A stretch of DNA of 64,000 nt, taken from positions 3,720,001-3,784,000 of the forward strand of contig NZ_CP060714.1 in NCBI RefSeq assembly GCF_014395975.1, in the 5' to 3' direction. This DNA comes from Diaphorobacter ruginosibacter. GTDB taxonomy: Bacteria > Pseudomonadota > Gammaproteobacteria > Burkholderiales > Burkholderiaceae_C. The position numbers were made by a program, and so were the translations under genes. Under the pieces are notes generated by a model that was not told the DNA's origin, did no database searches, and saw only the letters and a list, made by a program, of their open reading frames with translations. This document shows, in pieces, positions 36,331 to 44,555 of the stretch (positions are counted from its first letter, which is position 1; each line of letters starts with the position of its first letter).

Positions 36331-36681
36331 ATGCCGATTCTTGCGACTTTCATAGGGTCGATTGCGACCTTTCTCACGGGCTTCTTTTCACGCTGGCTGG
36401 GATTCAAAGCTGCGCTGAGCTTGGCGTCCTTCCTTGTGTGGATCACCATCCTAACGACCTTCGTCACGACAGTTTCTGTCTGTTTGAATACGTTGCTTGG
36501 CATGGTTCAGGGCGGTGGTGGTGGCGGTGGTAATGGGGCGCTTTGGTCCTATTTCCTGATGGGCGTGGGTATGTTCATTCCTGGCAATGCCGGTGCGATC
36601 TTGACGTGCATGGCCTCCGTGTGGATTGGGTGTCAGGTCTACAAGATCAGGAAGACTGGCATTCACAACTACAGCCGCTGA
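36331..36681 (+). CDS. Minor coat protein pVI-like (DUF2523)
   Basis: The 116-residue membrane protein begins directly after the stop of the adsorption gene. It has three hydrophobic stretches (IGSIATFLTGFFSRWLG, LASFLVWITILTTFV and ALWSYFLMGVGMFIPG) and a Gly stretch (residues about 61-67, GGGGGGG). Size, hydrophobicity and place between pIII and Zot fit pVI/DUF2523, which caps the virion end together with pIII. Confidence 0.82.
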   Translation: MPILATFIGSIATFLTGFFSRWLGFKAALSLASFLVWITILTTFVTTVSVCLNTLLGMVQGGGGGGGNGALWSYFLMGVGMFIPGNAGAILTCMASVWIGCQVYKIRKTGIHNYSR

Positions 36682-36682
36682 T

Positions 36683-37573
36683 ATGACCGATTACGCGTTC
36701 GTCGGAAAGAAAGGGACTGGCAAAAGCAAGCACGCTGTCTTGCGCATGCGCGAGACCTATTTCAAGCGAAAAAGGGCTGTGGCCACAAACTTGGATATCG
36801 ATCTGAAAGCCATGTTTGGTCCGCGATCGAAGGTTACCTATGTGCGCGTGCCAGATAAGCCGACTGAGTTCGATTTACTGGCGGCGGGGCATGGCAACCC
36901 GGATTCCTACGATGAAGATAAAAACGGGGCCATGGTGCTTGATGAGTTGGGTACGTGGTTCAACGCGCGCACGTTCAACGATAAGGGGCGGGCCGGAACC
37001 CTTGATTTCCTGGCGCATGCTCGTAAGCATGGCTGGGACTGCTACTACATCATGCAGGACGTCTCCCAGGTCGATAAGCAGCTACGGGACTCGTTTATTG
37101 AACAGACCGTGCGACATGTGCGCTATGACAAGGTGCGCATTCCTTTCGTCGGCACGTTGATCGGGATGCTGCTTGGCGATCGATTCGGCTATCTGCCGCG
37201 TTTTCATCAAGCGGTTTTCCGGATTGGCACGAATCCGCAAGACTTGGTGAGCGATCGACTTTGGTTCAAGGGCCAGGACATTGAGCCTTGCTACGACACG
37301 CGGCAGGTGTTCCGCTTGGACTACCCATACGGCACACATTCAGTGCTTTCGCCATGGCATGTTGAAGGGCGCTTCCTGGCGGGCGATGAGGTCCCATGGT
37401 GGAGAAAGCTGCTCGCTATCTTGTTCAAGGCCAAGCCGCAACATGTCAAGCCGTTAGCACCGCTGGTGCCTGACCTTCAGTTGGCGCGAGTCGTTAAGCT
37501 GGCTCGAGCGCTGCCACCAGATCAATCGCTTCAACTGGTGGCACGCTATCAGCGCATGAGGCTGTCTGCATGA
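36683..37573 (+). CDS. Zot/pI assembly ATPase, cytoplasmic domain only
   Basis: The 296-residue protein has a Walker A motif VGKKGTGKSK (G8-S15) and a Walker B-like GAMVLDELGTWF near residue 80, with YYIMQDVSQVDKQLRD typical of Zot. Zot/pI drives extrusion of the phage through the membrane. Family members usually continue into a membrane segment and a periplasmic C-terminus, but here the frame ends after a short Leu-rich tail (RVVKLARALPPDQSL) with no membrane segment. The next gene, overlapping as ATGA, appears to supply that half. Start ATG 36683, one base after the pVI stop. Confidence 0.88.
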   Translation: MTDYAFVGKKGTGKSKHAVLRMRETYFKRKRAVATNLDIDLKAMFGPRSKVTYVRVPDKPTEFDLLAAGHGNPDSYDEDKNGAMVLDELGTWFNARTFNDKGRAGTLDFLAHARKHGWDCYYIMQDVSQVDKQLRDSFIEQTVRHVRYDKVRIPFVGTLIGMLLGDRFGYLPRFHQAVFRIGTNPQDLVSDRLWFKGQDIEPCYDTRQVFRLDYPYGTHSVLSPWHVEGRFLAGDEVPWWRKLLAILFKAKPQHVKPLAPLVPDLQLARVVKLARALPPDQSLQLVARYQRMRLSA

Positions 37574-38040
37574 GGGGCGCTGTGGGGTATGGGGCATCGC
37601 CCCATGTCAGCGAAGCGGAGACGTCGCGGCTCTTGCAATTCGATGCGTACATCCGCGAGGCACGGTATCTGGCAATGCGTGGCGCTCATTCGTGCTTGAT
37701 AAACGTCGGCTGTTTGCGCGCTAGCGCCGTTGCGCTGCTGCTCATCATCCTGGTATCGCTTCCAGTGGCGGCCCAGGTGCCGAATGGATGCTTGCGCATG
37801 GCAGATGAATGCCGGTGCTACACCGGACGCGGCCGGCCGGTGGCGGTCGAGGTGGACCACTGCGAGGCAATAACCGATGGAAGCCCGGCATTCACGCTCG
37901 CCGGTGGCAAGCTGAAGGATCATGTATCGCCAGTGCCCAAGCGTGATGAGAGGATCAGCTACAGCATGGACAACAAGCCGCCCGGGCTGCGTCAATTGAA
38001 CCAATTGGCATTGCGTGTTCAGCGCGATTTCAAGCGATAG
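37570..38040 (+). CDS. Probable separate membrane/periplasmic half of Zot (pI)
   Basis: The 156-residue protein starts inside the zot stop codon (ATGA). After a 48-residue N-terminal part it has one membrane segment (ASAVALLLIILVSLPVAA, about 52-69) and then NGCLRMADECRCYTGRGRPV and a further Cys (HCEAITD). The C-x6-C-x-C pattern with later Cys resembles the periplasmic end of full-length Zot proteins (for example the CIAS...CxCY type). I infer a split pI: ATPase in one chain, membrane and periplasmic part in the other. A sequencing frameshift at the junction is the main alternative. Confidence 0.7.
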   Translation: MRGAVGYGASPHVSEAETSRLLQFDAYIREARYLAMRGAHSCLINVGCLRASAVALLLIILVSLPVAAQVPNGCLRMADECRCYTGRGRPVAVEVDHCEAITDGSPAFTLAGGKLKDHVSPVPKRDERISYSMDNKPPGLRQLNQLALRVQRDFKR

Positions 38041-38048
38041 TCAGCTCT

Positions 38049-38058
38049 CCATATATGG
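38049..38058 (+). promoter_or_regulatory. Palindrome overlapping the recombinase ribosome site
   Basis: CCATATATGG is a perfect 10-base palindrome, extended imperfectly as CTCCATATATGGGAG, directly before and overlapping GGGAGG of the recombinase gene. It could be an operator or a recombination site for the enzyme. Confidence 0.4.
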
Positions 38059-38066
38059 GAGGATAA

Positions 38067-38642
38067 ATGGAGATTGGTTATGCACGCGTGTCTACCTCTG
38101 AACAAAACACAGATGCTCAGGTAGAAGCATTCAGGAGAGCGGGAATAGAGCATATTGTTGAAGAACGTCGGTCTGCAATAAAGGAACGACCGGAACTTGC
38201 CAAGCTGCTGAAGCGCCTAAAAAAAGGTGACGTATTGGTGGTCTATAAATTGGACCGTCTAGCGCGCAGTGTTTCGCATTTCGTGCGGGTTTTTGAAGAT
38301 CTGCAACGACGGGGAATTGGGTTTCGATCATTGACGCAATCTATCGAAACCGATACGCCGCACGGTCGAATGTTTGTGCATATGCTGAGCGCATTTGCCG
38401 AGTTTGAACGGGAAATGATCCTAGAGCGAAGTGCAGCGGGTATCGCAGCAGCGAAGGCCCGTGGTGTGAAGTTTGGTCGCAAGCGATCTTTGACGCCTGT
38501 CAAGGAGGCTCACCTTGTGCGTTTGTATGGAACTGGTTATTACACGATGGACGCCCTAGCCCATCATTTCGGTGTCCATACTTCGAGCGTCAAACGTGCT
38601 ATCTACCGGGTAACGAAACCGGGTCACAGCAGCTTGGAATAA
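38067..38642 (+). CDS. Serine recombinase, resolvase/invertase family
   Basis: The 191-residue protein has the catalytic core of small serine recombinases: IGYARVSTSEQNTDAQVEAF with nucleophile Ser 9, VYKLDRLARS near residue 60, and FAEFEREMILERSAAGIAAAK leading to the long E helix. GVKFGRKRSLTPVKEAHLV begins a C-terminal helix-turn-helix that binds the crossover site. Size matches resolvase/invertases, not large serine integrases. The gene is visibly more AT-rich than both chromosome and phage genes, suggesting separate acquisition. Start ATG 38067 with GGGAGG. It may integrate the phage, resolve multimers or invert a segment. Confidence 0.88.
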   Translation: MEIGYARVSTSEQNTDAQVEAFRRAGIEHIVEERRSAIKERPELAKLLKRLKKGDVLVVYKLDRLARSVSHFVRVFEDLQRRGIGFRSLTQSIETDTPHGRMFVHMLSAFAEFEREMILERSAAGIAAAKARGVKFGRKRSLTPVKEAHLVRLYGTGYYTMDALAHHFGVHTSSVKRAIYRVTKPGHSSLE

Positions 38643-38672
38643 AAAAAGGACCGGAAAAACCGGTCCCTTTCT
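38641..38672 (+). terminator. Bidirectional terminator after the recombinase gene
   Basis: GGACCGG (38648-38654) and CCGGTCC (38660-38666) flank AAAAA; seven A precede and CTTTCT follows, so it can work on both strands. It ends the recombinase transcript and may stop readthrough from the chromosomal side. Confidence 0.8.
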
Positions 38673-38823
38673 ATGGTTCGAAAACCACGCTTTTCGTCGT
38701 TTCCACCTCAACTACCCTGCTATTTCACGACAAGCTTGCCTAATTGGCCGACATGGTTCATAGAGACTTCTTCCGGCATGACTCCCCAGTGCGGCAGATT
38801 CGCCGGGCGGTCTGGCGCCTGGG

Positions 38824-40272
38824 TCAGAACAGGCGCTTGAGCAGGCCCATGATGCGGTCAAACCGGGCACCGTATGGGGGATAGAGCATCGCTCCCAGGG
38901 AGAGCCGCGACTGCACGAACACCGACTTCTGGTGGCTGAAGCGCAGGAACCCGTGCTCGCCGTGATAGGCCCCGGTTCCGCTGTCACCCACCCCGCCGAA
39001 CGGCAGGTTGTCGTGCGTGATGTGCATGAGTGTGTCGTTCACCGAGACGCCGCCACTGACGGTCTGGCGCAACACCGCATCGCGGATGCCGTCATCCCTG
39101 CCGAACCAGTACAGCGCGAGCGGGCGCGCACCGGCATTGATGTGTGCGATGGCGTCATCCAGCCGCTCGTAGCTGATCACCGGCAGGATCGGGCCAAAGA
39201 TCTCTTCCTGCAACAGTTGCATGTCTTGTGTGACACCGAACACCAGCGTCGGTGCCATCTGCCGCGCCACTCCGTCGCCGATGCTCGTGGGCGGCGGAGG
39301 CGGCGTGTCGGGCTGGGGTTCCATCACCTCGATCTGCGCGCCCAACGTCTGGGCCTGCTGCAGCATGGTGCGCAGCCGTGCGAGATGCCGCGAGCTGATG
39401 ATGGAGGCATAGTCGGCATTGCCCTCGAAATAGGGGAACAGCTGCGCGACCGCCGCACGGTAGGCATCGGCAAACGCAGCCTCCTTGCCGCGCGGAAGCA
39501 ACACATAGTCGGGTGCGATGCAGGTCTGCCCGGCATTCAGCAGCTTGCCATGGACGATCTTGAGCGCCGCATCCTGCAGATCGCAATCCGCATCGACGAT
39601 GCACGGCGACTTGCCGCCCAGCTCCAGGGTCGTCGGCGTGAGATTGGCGGCGGCCGCCTGGGCCACCTTGCGCCCCACCGCGGTGGATCCCGTGAACACC
39701 AGGTGATCGAAGGGTAGCGACGACACCAGCGCCGCGATGGCGGCGTCCCCCTGCACGACGCACATTTCCTCGGTCGAGAAGAACTGCGCCACCACAGCCG
39801 CCAGCTGCGCGGCCGTGTGGGGCGTGAGCTCGCTGCACTTGATCATCACGCGGTTGCCTGCGGCGAGCGCGTCGATGGCGGGCCCGAGCGCCAGCTGGAT
39901 TGGATAGTTCCACGGCGAGATGATGCCCACCACGCCCAGCGGCTGGCGCTCGATCCAGCCACGTCCCGGCATCAGGAACAGGGGGGTGGACACGCGCTTG
40001 CGCTTCATCCACTTCGAGAGGTTCTTGAGCGTGTGCGAGAGCTGCGCGCGCAGCACGAACAGGTCGGCCACCTCGGTCAGGCGCGGCGATCGCATGCCGA
40101 AGTCGGCCTGCACCGCAGCCGCCAGCACCGGCCCATGCTCGTCGAGCAGCTTGCCGAGCCGCAACAGCCGCTCGCGGCGCACCACCAGGGGCACGTCGAC
40201 CTGTGCCCTGCTGGCCTGGTGTTGCAGTTCGAACCACTGGCGGACATCGGCTGGATGGGTATAGCTCGTCAT
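38824..40272 (-). CDS. Aldehyde dehydrogenase, coniferyl aldehyde dehydrogenase type
   Basis: The 482-residue NAD(P)-dependent enzyme contains VGIISPWNYPIQLALGP, FTGSTAVGRKVA, LELGGKSPCIVD with the catalytic Glu, and LLNAGQTCIAPDYVLLP with the catalytic Cys. GQTCIAPDYVL and NDTLMHITHDNLPFGGVGDSG-like ends (split here by length) are characteristic of coniferyl aldehyde dehydrogenases and related short ALDHs lacking the extended N-terminus. The start is ATG 40272. It lies immediately right of the prophage; no vanillin genes are nearby, so the true aldehyde could be a fatty or aromatic one. Confidence 0.82.
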   Translation of the reverse strand: MTSYTHPADVRQWFELQHQASRAQVDVPLVVRRERLLRLGKLLDEHGPVLAAAVQADFGMRSPRLTEVADLFVLRAQLSHTLKNLSKWMKRKRVSTPLFLMPGRGWIERQPLGVVGIISPWNYPIQLALGPAIDALAAGNRVMIKCSELTPHTAAQLAAVVAQFFSTEEMCVVQGDAAIAALVSSLPFDHLVFTGSTAVGRKVAQAAAANLTPTTLELGGKSPCIVDADCDLQDAALKIVHGKLLNAGQTCIAPDYVLLPRGKEAAFADAYRAAVAQLFPYFEGNADYASIISSRHLARLRTMLQQAQTLGAQIEVMEPQPDTPPPPPTSIGDGVARQMAPTLVFGVTQDMQLLQEEIFGPILPVISYERLDDAIAHINAGARPLALYWFGRDDGIRDAVLRQTVSGGVSVNDTLMHITHDNLPFGGVGDSGTGAYHGEHGFLRFSHQKSVFVQSRLSLGAMLYPPYGARFDRIMGLLKRLF

Positions 40273-40364
40273 ATGCCAATCATCATATCGGTGCGAAATG
40301 CAGCCACGGCCAACTCCCCCGTCGCAGCGCCAGGAATTTGTATCAATCGTCTGGAGGCCAGGGT

Positions 40365-41786
40365 TCAGGCCGGGTCGCGTGCCGCAGCCTCGGCCAGCAG
40401 CCGGCGGATCACTCCCACCGTATGGGCGATCACGCCCGCCGGCCGCACGAATGGCAGCCGGATGTATTCGCCGAATCCTTCGTTGACCGAGTAGGCCGGC
40501 CCGGCCGACAGCAACAGCCCCCGCCTGGCCGCAGCCTGGCACAGCGCCACCGCATGGGCGCCCGGAATGCGCATCCACATCGCCGTGCCGCCATCGGGCA
40601 CATGCCACTGCCAGCCGTCCCCTCCTTCGGCCCTCACGATCTGCATCGCCTCGTGCAGCGTACGGTGGATCTCATCGTGCCGGTGTGCCCGTGCCTCGGA
40701 CAGCCGCTCGAACAGCTCCACCGCAATGCGCTGGTCGAAGCGCGACGAGCCCAGGTCGTTCACAGCCTTCATGCTTGCCAGCCGCGCGATCATGGAGGGA
40801 CTCGAGCGGATCCAGCCCACCCGCAGGCCACCCCAGAACAGCTTGGACAACGTGCCGATCGTTGCCACCCGCTCGGGATCACACAGGGCGGCGAGCGGTA
40901 GCGGCGGCGCGGTGCGCTCCACCCCCAACTCGGATTGCGATCCATCCTCCACCACGAAGACAGGATGGCGCTGCAGCAAGGCTGCCAGCCGTTCACGCGC
41001 TGCACCATCAAGCGAGCGACCCGTGGGGTTCTGGCAATCGGCAAAGCAATAGAACAGGTGGGGGCGCAGGCTCAAGTTCTGCTCCAGCGCGTGCCAGTCG
41101 AAGCCTGCAGCAGTCACCGGCGTGCCCACCAGGCGCGCATTGCGCCGCCTGAAGGCCTCCATGGAGCCCCGGTAGGTCGGATCCTCCACCAGCACGGTGT
41201 CCGCGGTATCGACCAGCGCATTGGCCAGCAGCCACACCGCCTGCTGCGCGCCACTGGTGATCAGGATCTGCTCGCTGCGCGTGGGCAGCCCCAGGTCGCC
41301 GTAGTAGCGCGCCACGGCCGCGCGGAGTTCGGGCAGGCCGTAGGCGTCGTAGCCCAGTCCCGACACCAGGCGGGCCAGGTCGCTGCCGGCAAGCCCCGAA
41401 AGCAGCGCGATCAGCGTGGGAGAGGACTGCAGCGCGCCGCTGGTCATGTCGATGTCCTTGGGCATCGCCAACACCTCGCCGACGAGCCGGTTGTGCACCT
41501 CCCCTGGTGCGTGGTTCGACGACGCAACGATGCGATAGCCGCTGCCCTGCTGGCTGCTCACCAGTTGCGCGTCGCGCAGCAGGCCATAGGCCGCCACCAC
41601 GGTGCCGCGACTCACCACGAGCGCCTGGGCAAGCGCGCGTTCGGACGGCATCAGCGCCCCCACGGGCAACTCGCGCGCGGCAATCAGCTTGCCCAGCGCC
41701 AGGCACAGACGCTGGGCAAGGCTCTTGTCACCCACCTGCCAGCCCGCGATGAGCCGCGTCACACGGGCAGCGGAAATACGTTTCAT
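40365..41786 (-). CDS. MocR/PdxR-type GntR regulator with aminotransferase domain
   Basis: The 473-residue protein has an N-terminal GntR winged helix (KLIAARELPVGALMPSERAL, then LVVSRGTVVAAYGLL) and a fold type I aminotransferase domain, with FYCFADCQNPTGRSLDG and the PLP-Lys segment IGTLSKLFWGGLRVGW. MocR proteins sense PLP-linked amino compounds and regulate divergent genes. It is divergent from the Tm-1-like/PEP-hydrolase-like operon at 41888 with about 100 bases between, so that operon is the likely target. The start is ATG 41786 with GAAGGAAA upstream. Confidence 0.88.
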   Translation of the reverse strand: MKRISAARVTRLIAGWQVGDKSLAQRLCLALGKLIAARELPVGALMPSERALAQALVVSRGTVVAAYGLLRDAQLVSSQQGSGYRIVASSNHAPGEVHNRLVGEVLAMPKDIDMTSGALQSSPTLIALLSGLAGSDLARLVSGLGYDAYGLPELRAAVARYYGDLGLPTRSEQILITSGAQQAVWLLANALVDTADTVLVEDPTYRGSMEAFRRRNARLVGTPVTAAGFDWHALEQNLSLRPHLFYCFADCQNPTGRSLDGAARERLAALLQRHPVFVVEDGSQSELGVERTAPPLPLAALCDPERVATIGTLSKLFWGGLRVGWIRSSPSMIARLASMKAVNDLGSSRFDQRIAVELFERLSEARAHRHDEIHRTLHEAMQIVRAEGGDGWQWHVPDGGTAMWMRIPGAHAVALCQAAARRGLLLSAGPAYSVNEGFGEYIRLPFVRPAGVIAHTVGVIRRLLAEAAARDPA

Positions 41787-41887
41787 GGTCCAGTTTCCTT
41801 CAACTGGACTTTGCCAGAGCACCCAAGTTCCGGCAACTTCAGGCCATCACCTCATTCCCAACACACCCGCCCGGAGATGAACCCGTC

Positions 41888-43087
41888 ATGAGCACAGAAA
41901 AAACGATCTACGTCGTCGGCTGCTGCGATACCAAGCAGGCCGAGCTGGCCTACGTCGCCAACCGTATCCGCATGCAGGGCCACAAGGTGCTGCTGGTGGA
42001 CGTGTCCACCCACCATCCCTCGGCCCAGGCGGATTTCAGCGCGCGGATCGTCGCCGCCAGCCACCCGCAGGGCGCAGACGCGGTGTTCACGGGCGACCGT
42101 GGCACGGCCGTCGGCGCCATGGGCGATGCGTTCGAGCGTTTCATGGTGTCGCGCAACGACGTCGCGGGCGTGATCGGCCTGGGCGGCTCCGGCGGCACGG
42201 CCATCGTCACGCAAGGCATGCGCGCCCTCCCGGTGGGAACGCCGCGCGTGGTGGTCTCCACGATGGCCGCGGGCAACGTCAGCGCCTACGTGGGTCCCAA
42301 CGATATCTACATGGTGAACTCCATCACCGACATCGCGGGCCTGAACAGCATCTCGCGCAGGGTGCTCTGCAATGCCGCCAATGCCATCGCCGGCATGGCC
42401 GCAGGCGCGCGCGACGAGACGCAGGACGACAAGTCCGCGATCGGACTCACCATGTTCGGCGTGACCACGCCCTGCATCACGCAGATCAGCGAGCTGCTGG
42501 GGGAGCACTACGAATGCATGGTGTTCCACGCGACGGGCATCGGCGGCCAATCGATGGAAAAGCTCGCGGCTGGGGGCTTCTTCAAGGGAGTGCTCGACAT
42601 CACGACGACGGAGGTCTGCGACCTGCTGTTCGGCGGCGTGCTGCCGGCCACCGAGCAGCGCTTCGGCTTTCTGGCCGACCGGCCCGTGCCGTACGTGGGA
42701 TCGTGCGGCGCGCTCGACATGGTGAACTTCGGCGCGAAGGAGACCGTCCCGGAGCAGTACCGGCACCGCAACCTCTATGTGCACAACCCGCAGGTCACGC
42801 TGATGCGCACAACCCGGGAAGAGAACATCGCCGTGGGCCGCTGGATCGGTGAGCGCCTGAACCGGAGCCAGGGCGCCGTGCGCTTTCTGCTGCCCGAGGG
42901 CGGGGTCTCGGTGCTCGACGTCCCCGGCATGCCCTTTCATGACCCCGAGGCCGACGAAGCCCTCTTCCGCGCGATCGAGGAGACCGTCCATGCCACCGAA
43001 CTGCGCCGCGTGATCCGCGTGCCGCACGCCATCAATTCGCCGGAGTTCGCCGCCATCGCGGTACGGCATTTCAACGACATCATCTGA
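41888..43087 (+). CDS. Tm-1-like ATP-binding domain protein (UPF0261)
   Basis: The 399-residue protein belongs to the UPF0261/Tm-1-like family: VVGCCDTKQAELAYVANRI at the start, GLGGSGGTAIVTQGMRALP and FHATGIGGQSMEKLA in the middle. The plant relative Tm-1 inhibits a tobamovirus replicase; bacterial members bind ATP and are of unknown enzymatic role. It is followed after 8 bases by a PEP-hydrolase-like TIM barrel, a pairing that is conserved and in some fungi and plants even fused, which suggests one pathway. Confidence 0.85.
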   Translation: MSTEKTIYVVGCCDTKQAELAYVANRIRMQGHKVLLVDVSTHHPSAQADFSARIVAASHPQGADAVFTGDRGTAVGAMGDAFERFMVSRNDVAGVIGLGGSGGTAIVTQGMRALPVGTPRVVVSTMAAGNVSAYVGPNDIYMVNSITDIAGLNSISRRVLCNAANAIAGMAAGARDETQDDKSAIGLTMFGVTTPCITQISELLGEHYECMVFHATGIGGQSMEKLAAGGFFKGVLDITTTEVCDLLFGGVLPATEQRFGFLADRPVPYVGSCGALDMVNFGAKETVPEQYRHRNLYVHNPQVTLMRTTREENIAVGRWIGERLNRSQGAVRFLLPEGGVSVLDVPGMPFHDPEADEALFRAIEETVHATELRRVIRVPHAINSPEFAAIAVRHFNDII

Positions 43088-43095
43088 GAGCATCC

Positions 43096-43935
43096 ATGAA
43101 ACAAGAACGCAGCGCCATCCTTGCCCGATTCCGCGAACAGATCCGCCAGGGCCGCCCCATCATCGGCGGTGGCGCGGGCACGGGCCTGTCTGCCAAGTGC
43201 GAGGAAGCAGGCGGCATCGATCTCATCGTCATCTACAACTCGGGCCGCTACCGCATGGCCGGACGCGGCTCGCTCGCGGGCCTGCTGGCCTATGGCAATG
43301 CCAACGACATCGTCGTGGACATGGCACGCGAGGTGCTGCCCGTGGTGAAGCACACCCCCGTGCTCGCCGGCGTGAACGGCACCGATCCGTTCTGCAGCTT
43401 CGGCCCGTTCCTCGACCAGTTGAAGGCCATGGGCTTCGCGGGCATCCAGAACTTTCCCACGGTCGGGCTCATCGATGGCAAGTTCCGCGCCAATCTGGAA
43501 GAAACCGGCATGGGTTACCAGCTGGAGGTCGACCTCGTGCGCATGGCACGCGAGAAGGACCTGCTCACCACGCCCTACGTCTTCAACCCTGAAGACGCCC
43601 GCGCCATGGCGGCTGCGGGCGCCGACATCATCGTCGCGCACATGGGACTCACCACCGGGGGCAGCATCGGCGCGGACACCGCGCTGACGCTTGCCGACTG
43701 CGTGGGCGAAATCAACGCCATCGCGACAGCGGCGCGCGAAGTGAACCCGGACGTGCTCGTGCTCTGCCACGGCGGCCCGATCGCCATGCCCGAGGATGCC
43801 CGCTACATCCTCGCCCACTGCCCGGGCTGCAACGGTTTCTACGGCGCATCCAGCATGGAACGCCTACCGGTGGAAACGGCCTTGGTCGAGCAGACGCGGG
43901 CGTTCAAAAACCTCGCCCTGCAGGCAGGTAACTAA
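43096..43935 (+). CDS. Phosphoenolpyruvate hydrolase-like TIM-barrel protein
   Basis: The 279-residue protein carries GRPIIGGGAGTGLSAKCEE, DLIVIYNSGRYRMAGRGS and GADIIVAHMGLTTGGSIG, which define the PEP hydrolase-like TIM-barrel family (PF09370) paired with Tm-1-like proteins. The chemistry is not established; a lyase or hydrolase on a small phospho- or keto-acid is likely from the fold. Start ATG 43096. It is followed after 52 bases by an SRPBCC protein. Confidence 0.82.
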   Translation: MKQERSAILARFREQIRQGRPIIGGGAGTGLSAKCEEAGGIDLIVIYNSGRYRMAGRGSLAGLLAYGNANDIVVDMAREVLPVVKHTPVLAGVNGTDPFCSFGPFLDQLKAMGFAGIQNFPTVGLIDGKFRANLEETGMGYQLEVDLVRMAREKDLLTTPYVFNPEDARAMAAAGADIIVAHMGLTTGGSIGADTALTLADCVGEINAIATAAREVNPDVLVLCHGGPIAMPEDARYILAHCPGCNGFYGASSMERLPVETALVEQTRAFKNLALQAGN

Positions 43936-43987
43936 GCCAGGCGGATCCATCGGCTCATCACCCCTACATCACAAGGAGACACACATC

Positions 43988-44425
43988 ATGGCGACAGCCT
44001 ATGCAAGCGCAATCATTCCCGCACCGATCGACAAGGTCTGGCAACTCGTGCGCGACTTCAACGGCCTGCCCGTCTGGCACCCGGGCATTGCAAGCAGCGA
44101 GATCGAGGACGGCCGCAGCGCGGATTCCGTGGGCTGCGTGCGCTCCTTCCACCTGAAGGATGGCGCGCATGTACGCGAGCAGCTGGTGTCCCTGGACGAC
44201 ACGCACCACCGGCTCAGCTACAACTTCGTGAAGCCGGCTTTTCCCGTGACCAACTATCTCGCATGGATCAAGCTCTCGCCGATCACATCAACGGGCGAGA
44301 CGTTTGCCGAATGGGGGGCGAACTTCGACGAAGCGCCGGGTGATGCTGGAAAGTACGAGGAAATCGTCTCGACACATGTATTTGCCGCCGGGTGGAAGGC
44401 GCTGGCGCAGCACATGAGCACATAG
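43988..44425 (+). CDS. SRPBCC (Bet v1-like) ligand-binding protein
   Basis: The 145-residue protein starts MATAYASAIIPAPIDKVWQL, the typical START/polyketide cyclase-like opening, and contains DFNGLPVWHPGIASSEIE and FEEW-like segment GETFAEWGANFDE. Such proteins bind small hydrophobic ligands or catalyse simple cyclisations. Start ATG 43988 with AAGGAGAC. It ends the operon of the Tm-1-like and PEP-hydrolase-like genes. Confidence 0.82.
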   Translation: MATAYASAIIPAPIDKVWQLVRDFNGLPVWHPGIASSEIEDGRSADSVGCVRSFHLKDGAHVREQLVSLDDTHHRLSYNFVKPAFPVTNYLAWIKLSPITSTGETFAEWGANFDEAPGDAGKYEEIVSTHVFAAGWKALAQHMST

Positions 44426-44475
44426 GAAAAAGAGCGAGGCAACGTGCCGCCTCCAACTCTTCCCAACTGACAAGA

Positions 44476-44510
44476 AAAACGCCGCTGAGGAAATCCCTCA
44501 GCGGCGTTTG
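44476..44510 (-). terminator. Bidirectional terminator between convergent genes
   Basis: AACGCCGCTGAGG pairs perfectly with CCTCAGCGGCGTT around five bases (44491-44495). The minus strand reading is followed by TTTTTCTTGTC, the plus strand by TTTG. It serves the SRPBCC operon and the leftward gene at 44556. Confidence 0.88.
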
Positions 44511-44555
44511 CCATAGTTAACAGTGAATTAACGCTGAACCGTCAGAAAAGAAGCC

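Larger units (their letters stand above)
31349..38672 (+). mobile_element. Filamentous phage (inovirus) prophage with serine recombinase module
   Basis: Gene order identifies an inovirus: a leftward regulator, then ssDNA-binding protein, HUH replication protein, tiny membrane coat proteins, major coat protein, TspB/pIII-like adsorption protein, pVI and Zot/pI, with a serine recombinase at the right end. Genes are tightly packed with ATGA overlaps. Base composition is lower in GC than the flanking chromosome. The left edge is at or near the tRNA-Ser 3' end. The right edge is taken as the terminator after the recombinase. I found no second copy of the tRNA 3' end on the right, so the exact ends are uncertain. 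Confidence 0.9.

Noticed and set aside
31349..38672. A XerCD dif site flanking the prophage
   Set aside because: No 28-base dif-like sequence with the usual arms was seen at either edge.
38672..38823. A right-hand copy of the tRNA-Ser 3' end (attR) beyond the recombinase gene
   Set aside because: I compared this stretch by eye with the last 25 bases of the tRNA on both strands; only TTCGAA near 38687 is shared, which is too short.
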